A stretch of DNA of 64,000 nt from Stomoxys calcitrans. Lineage: Eukaryota; Arthropoda; Insecta; Diptera; Muscidae. The notes below the pieces were generated by a model that was given only the letters and a program-made list of their open reading frames with translations, had not been told where the DNA came from and ran no database searches. The DNA lies in the NCBI RefSeq assembly GCF_963082655.1, contig NC_081556.1:157528328-157592327 (forward strand), given 5' to 3'. A program made the position numbers and the translations under genes. Shown piece after piece: positions 59,330-64,000 of the stretch (within the stretch, counting starts at the first letter, position 1; each line of letters begins with the position of its first letter).

Positions 59330-60745
59330 GTACGATCCATTTCGGCCCAAAACCTGTATAAACTTATCTCCTTATTTGAAAAAAGTCATGGGGTATTTTG
59401 GGCAAGGGGTACCCCCACATGCTCTACTCTCCAATACCTCTTGACCAACATTGACACTTAAATATATCAGCATCGTGCACTATTCTCATATATCTCAAGT
59501 ACCTTTCAATTGAACCCCATATTGCAATTGGCCTCGAAATTGGATATCAAATTCGTTTTCTAATCTCATGTACCTTTCATTTTAACGTCTTATTGCAAAA
59601 GTCAGTATGTCCGGTTTGGGGTATGGGCCTTAACAACTATCAATATTGAGCTCCACTGTCTAAAAGACCCAAATTATCTTGGGGAGCAAATACGTCCCAT
59701 TTGGGGTTTGTTATTGGGGTGGGACGTACCCTCGCCAGTTGGTCTCTAATGTTGATATCAGATTCGTGGTCTACTCCCAAATACCTTTCATTTGAGCCTC
59801 ATATTTCCATAGTCGGCCAAAATTACCGGTTTGGGGGCTGTTTTAGGGGTTGGGGTGGCCACTCAGTGACTTGGCCCTGAAAATATATATCAGATTCGTA
59901 TTCTACTCTAAAATACCTCTTATTTGAGCCCCATATTGCAATGGTCAGCAAATACCTTCATATATGGGTGGTATTATGGGGGTGGAGTGGTTCCATAGAC
60001 ACGTTTTCCCAAATATTGATATCAGATTCGTGATTTACTCCCAAAGACCTTTCATTTGAGCCTCATATTGCTATGGTCGTAAATTTGTCCTTTTTGGGGG
60101 ATATTTTTGGGGAGAGGCGGCTCCACAAACATATTTGTATATCAAATTCGTATTCTACACTCAAACACCTTTCTTTTAAGTCCCATATTGCCATGGTCCG
60201 TAAAAAAGTCCTATTTGGGGACCCCCAGGAGCCTGGTCCCACATTTGGATATCAGAATTATACTATATTCACAAATACCTTTCATTTGAGTCCCATATTG
60301 CCATGTTCGGTGAATTTGGGGTGTTTTGGGGGTTGGGTCGGGTCCGACAATTGGATATCAGATACGTTTTCTAATTTGTATTACCTTTCATTTGAGTCCC
60401 ATATTGTAGTGATTAGTCTATATATATATTTGGTAGGTTTTGGGGGTGGGGCAGTCCCCATAGGTACCCCATCCGAAATTTGGAAACCAAATTTAGTTTA
60501 CTATGAGAGAGCACACAAAATTTCGCTTAAGTCGCACCACTCATCTCCGAGATCTGGCGTTTCTGAAAATTAGGGTAAGGGGGAGGGTCCGTACCCCCCT
60601 TCAAATATCAAAAAATGTAGTACCCTATTTGCACCACGGGGTCTTTATGCACCATCTGTGAACATTTCAAGAAAATCGGTTCAGCTGTTTTTGAGTCTAT
60701 AAGGAACATACAAACAAACACAAATTGATTTTTATATTTACGATT
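59330..60745 (+). mobile_element. Family B tandem-repeat element
   Basis: Nine to ten degenerate units of about 100 bp ('ctcccaaatacctttcattt', 'gagcctcatattgctatgg') and the complete tail (gagagcacacaaaatttcgc, atcggttcagctgtttttga, acaaacaaacac) close it. A 166-codon frame within is repeat-derived. Confidence 0.65.
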
Positions 60746-62155
60746 TTTGGCATTATGTAATTCGAAGCCGATTTGAACAGATTACATTATTTGAAATAAT
60801 TTTTTGGAATAATTCGAAACTTGGCTTATAAAAAATGCTGCATAACCTTAATTATATCTTAATGCATTTGAGTGTCACCGCCTGAAATATACGCATTCTT
60901 CAGTATATCGATGAACTCAGAAGTACTTTAAGAGTTTATCTAAGCATGTCCGTCTGTTCTATAGGTGAATTTAAATATGCCCACTGTTTTTTGCACCTCA
61001 TCTTACTACTATTGAAACTATGTGCGCATATGTAGTTTCAACAGATCAAACGTTTTAAAGGATCTCATCGATAATACCATTTATATATCCTCACCACACC
61101 TTCTCGTTTGTTTATCTTGTTCCATTAGCTAGCCACTTATTGAGCTGTCATGTAAGCAATTCCTTATTCTATTGAAGTGTCTGTCTTTCGATCACTTTGC
61201 CTTTTGGTTGTTTTTTTTTTTTTTAATAAAAATTAAAAAACTTTCTTGCCCAAATTAAAGTCAATTCAATGAGGCCATTTTATTGTACCTTCGAATACAG
61301 ACAAACGAGTGCGTATTTCATTTCCTTTGTAAAAGTGCCACCGACATTGCCATTAAGGGACTCCCAGGACCAACAATTTCAAGTGGCACTCCATTGTGCT
61401 CGGACATATTTCATTATTTATTATGGCAAAGCGGGGATGAGACAGACACAGCCTAATGAGTGCACACGTAAACATTGTCCCGCAATCACAAAGGGAACAA
61501 TACATTCGGCATTAGGGTGAGCCGGGGATGGATGCAATGTAATGCGCTCGAGCATTACATTGTGGTAGTGGTGGTGGAGTTTGTGCGCAAGGGTGAACTA
61601 CTAAGAGCAACAGAACTGTAATTACAAATTTCGATTTCGACATCCTTAATTAAAGACTAGCTCGGCTAGCATTGCTTTTTCATTGTTCGTTGATGATTCT
61701 GTGACAATGACCTGTAAAATGCGGCGTTTATTATTATATTTTTTCTTTTCGAAAAAACTTCGCTTTGTGGGAGATGGGGGAAGTAAACTTGATAGCTTAA
61801 GAGACGTGTTTCGCCATCACCGAATTAAGTGCACACTTTCATCGTATTTGCCTGTAATAAGTATTTTAAAGCCACTACAGTTTAAACAGAGTTTGGTTAT
61901 TAATTTGATTTGACATGTTCTTTGAATGACTTATTCAAATATATAGGAGATACATCTACAGATAGAGATGAATCGTACTTGTCATATTTATTAGAAATAA
62001 AAAACACCTCGTTTAAAATTTCACCCCTACAGACTCGAGAAAGCAAATCGGTCGATTGGTTTATATGGGAGCTATATCAGGGCCGAATTATCGCATACGT
62101 GAACAACTAAAATTATTCTTGTAATCAAAATGCAGGTCGTATTTGTTTTCCAATC
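60746..62155. other. Non-coding stretch
   Basis: Unique AT-rich DNA. A frame at 61269-61520 has mixed composition (MRPFYCTFEYRQTSAYF) but no support as an exon. A short Helentron-like scrap lies at 61905-62080 ('tttatatgggagctatatca'). Confidence 0.35.
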
Positions 62156-62159
62156 ACGA

Positions 62160-62932
62160 AATTTTGCACATATCACTTTTGTGGCCCAAGGACGAATGCT
62201 ATTGATTTTGGTAAAAATCGGTTCAGATTTAGATATAGCTCCCATATATATATATCGCCCGATTTGCACTTAAATATCCGTAGTAACTAAAATTTTCAAC
62301 CGACCTACACAAAATTTGGCACGGATTGTTTTGTTATTGATGTTAACATATCTGCAAAATTTCATCAAAATCGGTTCAGATGTAGATATAGCTCCCATAT
62401 ATATGTATCACCCGATTTTCACTTAAATGGTCGTAGTAGCTACAATTTTCAACCGACCTGCACAAAATTTGGCACGGATTGATCTTAACATATCTGAGAG
62501 ATTTCACTAAAATCGGTTCAGATTTGAATATAGCTCTCATATATTTATATGTATCGCCCGATTTGCACTTAAATGGCCGTAGTAACTACAATTTTCAACC
62601 GATCTGCACAAAATTTTGCACGGATTCTATTGCTACTGATATTAACATATCTGTGAGATTTGTCCAAAATCGGTTAAGATTTGGATATAGCTTCCATATA
62701 CATATATATCGCCCGATTTACACTTATAAGGCTATAATAAACACAATTTGTAACCGATCCGGATTGTTTTGTTATTGATCTTAACATATCATCGAGATTT
62801 CAAAAAAATCGGTTCAAAATTGGATGTGGCACCCATACACATTTATCACCGGATTTGCACTTATGGCCGTAATAACAATAATTTTCAAACGATCTGTTTA
62901 AAAGTCGGTTCATATTTATAACTCTCATATAC

Positions 62933-63009
<77 letters not shown>

Positions 63010-63095
63010 TATATTGCCCGAATTTATGATTGTAGGGTAGGTGTAGGGTATTATATAGTCAGCTACGCCCGAGTTTTGCCCTTCCTTACTGGTTT
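62160..63095 (+). repeat. Family C tandem-repeat element with (TA)n
   Basis: Five units of about 150 bp ('aaaatcggttcagatttaga', 'tatatatcgcccgatttgc', 'caattttcaaccgacctgc') end in a TA microsatellite of about 70 bp and a conserved tail ('ggtgtagggtattatatagt', 'agttttgcccttccttact'). Confidence 0.7.
62937..63006. repeat. (TA)n microsatellite
   Basis: Uninterrupted TA dinucleotides for about 70 bp at the end of the family C array. Likely length-variable and prone to cruciform extrusion. Confidence 0.9.
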
Positions 63096-63135
63096 CATTT
63101 ATCGCTTTTCCTATTTTTCATAATGTAATTTTTAA

Positions 63136-63250
63136 CAAGTAAATACGCATTAAGTTCGGCCGTGCCGAACTTTTGATACCCGGCACCATAGATATATATA
63201 TATTATCAAAATTTATTAGTATAACATTACTATATCCATATTAATATCCA
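63136..63250 (-). mobile_element. Helentron-like terminus fragment
   Basis: acaagtaaatacgcattaag, then ttcggccgtgccgaa and 'gatacccggcaccata'. Only the hairpin end of the family is recognisable. Confidence 0.6.
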
Positions 63251-63451
63251 AATATCGAAATCGGGCAATAAAAGCACCGTTCATGTGATTAAGCCCTAAT
63301 TCGGATGATCGACATAAAGTGATTTTTTAAGAGCTATAGGAAATTTTTCAAAAAAAAAACGCATAAAATTCAGAAACATACATAAAATATTTATTTAAAT
63401 CGATGTTACGGTCCATATAATTTAATGTTTCAAGGTTATTTCATGCAAACG

Positions 63452-63663
63452 TCATTTTTCATATAGTCGGCTTTGACAAATTGTTTCACAGCTTGTGACT
63501 CTGTAATTGCATTCTTTCTTCTGTCAGTTATCAGCTGTTACTTTTAGCTTGCTTTAGAAATAAATTGTAAAAAAGTATATTTGATTAAAGTTCATTCTAA
63601 GCTTTATTAAAAATGCATTTACTTTCTTTTAAAAAATCCGCAATTACTTTTTGGGCAACCCAA
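63452..63663. mobile_element. mariner-related remnant, one end
   Basis: It ends at 63663 with 'cttttttgggcaacccaa'-type terminal repeat text (caattactttttgggcaacc then caa) followed by TA. The preceding 180 bp is non-coding leader-like sequence. The opposite end is missing. Confidence 0.6.
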
Positions 63664-63674
63664 TATATATATAC

Positions 63675-64000
63675 GCTTGGCATTATCTTTGACGAAGTAC
63701 GGTCCAATGATGCCACCAGCCCATAAACTTGGTGCGGTTTTGGGCTGGCGATTTTTCTGGATGCATTGGTTGCTCTTGCAACGCTTATGCCTGACCTTCA
63801 CTCCAAAATCTACAATTGTCTCCATTGAGCCAAAAAAGAGTTTCGTCGCTCAATCGAAGAAACGCGCGATGAGCTTTCTCAACAGAAGACGCATTTGATA
63901 ATGAAATCCAATAATTTGCAAGCGTTGTTCGTTTGTTAGACGACTCATGGTTAAATTATAGACCAAACTGGAGATGTTTGACAGTGAAACAAAACACGAA
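63675..64000 (-). mobile_element. Deleted IS630/DUF4817-type transposon (continues past window)
   Basis: The minus strand starts MSRLTNEQRLQIIGFHYQ near 63950 and then jumps within about 60 nt to the DDE-region text NCRFWSEG, and on to SLWAGGIIGPYFVKDNA near 63690. The deletion arrangement equals that at 15.3 kb. It is inactive by deletion and stops. Confidence 0.75.

Noticed and set aside
60073..60573. 166-codon open frame on the plus strand
   Set aside because: It lies wholly within the family B tandem repeat; the text repeats with the ~100-bp period and has no domain.

Overview
This is a window of AT-rich, intron-containing insect DNA, almost certainly from a calyptrate fly and most likely a muscid (Stomoxys/Musca-like). 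The evidence is two fly-type genes with short GT-AG introns, several mariner/Tc1-family transposons, tRNA-derived SINEs carrying polymerase III boxes, and many copies of a minisatellite-bearing repeat with Helentron-like ends. The species is inferred and cannot be proved from the sequence. There are no bacterial operons, CRISPR arrays, rRNA genes or free-standing tRNA genes.

Genes. Only the first 8 kb holds genes I can support, both on the minus strand. Positions 3418-5449 carry the last four coding exons of a scaffold protein with coiled coil, PDZ domain, coiled coil and a basic serine-rich tail; its upstream exons were not found. Positions 6228-8070 carry a complete five-exon gene for the mitochondrial persulfide dioxygenase ETHE1. 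I reconstructed its splice junctions by hand; every intron is GT-AG, all phases agree, and the iron ligands are present. The two genes face the same way, so ETHE1 may lie within a large 5' intron of the PDZ gene or be a separate upstream neighbour.

The rest (8-64 kb) is accessory or intronic DNA. Unique stretches, some with candidate 5'-UTR exons (about 13.8-14.2 kb plus strand, 48.8-49.4 kb minus strand), alternate with mobile elements. The commonest element is a family of about 0.6-1.4 kb with tandem units of about 145-160 bp. Its ends are TATACCC(T/A)CCACCA and a hairpin centred on TTCGGCCCGGCCGAA followed by a TTTTACTTGT terminus (about 25.98-30.55, 40.2, 45.4-46.1, 52.2-53.3 and 57.0-57.8 kb and elsewhere). 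Two further tandem-repeat families lie at 1.5-2.7, 23.6-24.1, 47.4-48.1 and 59.3-60.7 kb, and at 11.6-13.1 and 62.1-63.1 kb.

DNA transposons include a nearly intact Tc1-like element at 40855-42465 with one frameshift, two types of mariner remnant (14617-15192 and 56766-58509), shared-deletion derivatives of an IS630/DUF4817-type element (15.3 and 63.7 kb), several MITE families and a foldback palindrome of about 0.7 kb (58.5-59.3 kb). Retroelements are non-LTR fragments at 21.1-22.0 and 32.8-33.4 kb and six SINE copies. Nesting is extensive, and relative insertion ages can be read in several places. I found no clearly new molecular system. The most informative material is the Helentron-like family with a reconstructable empty site, the foldback element and the shared-deletion transposon lineage.
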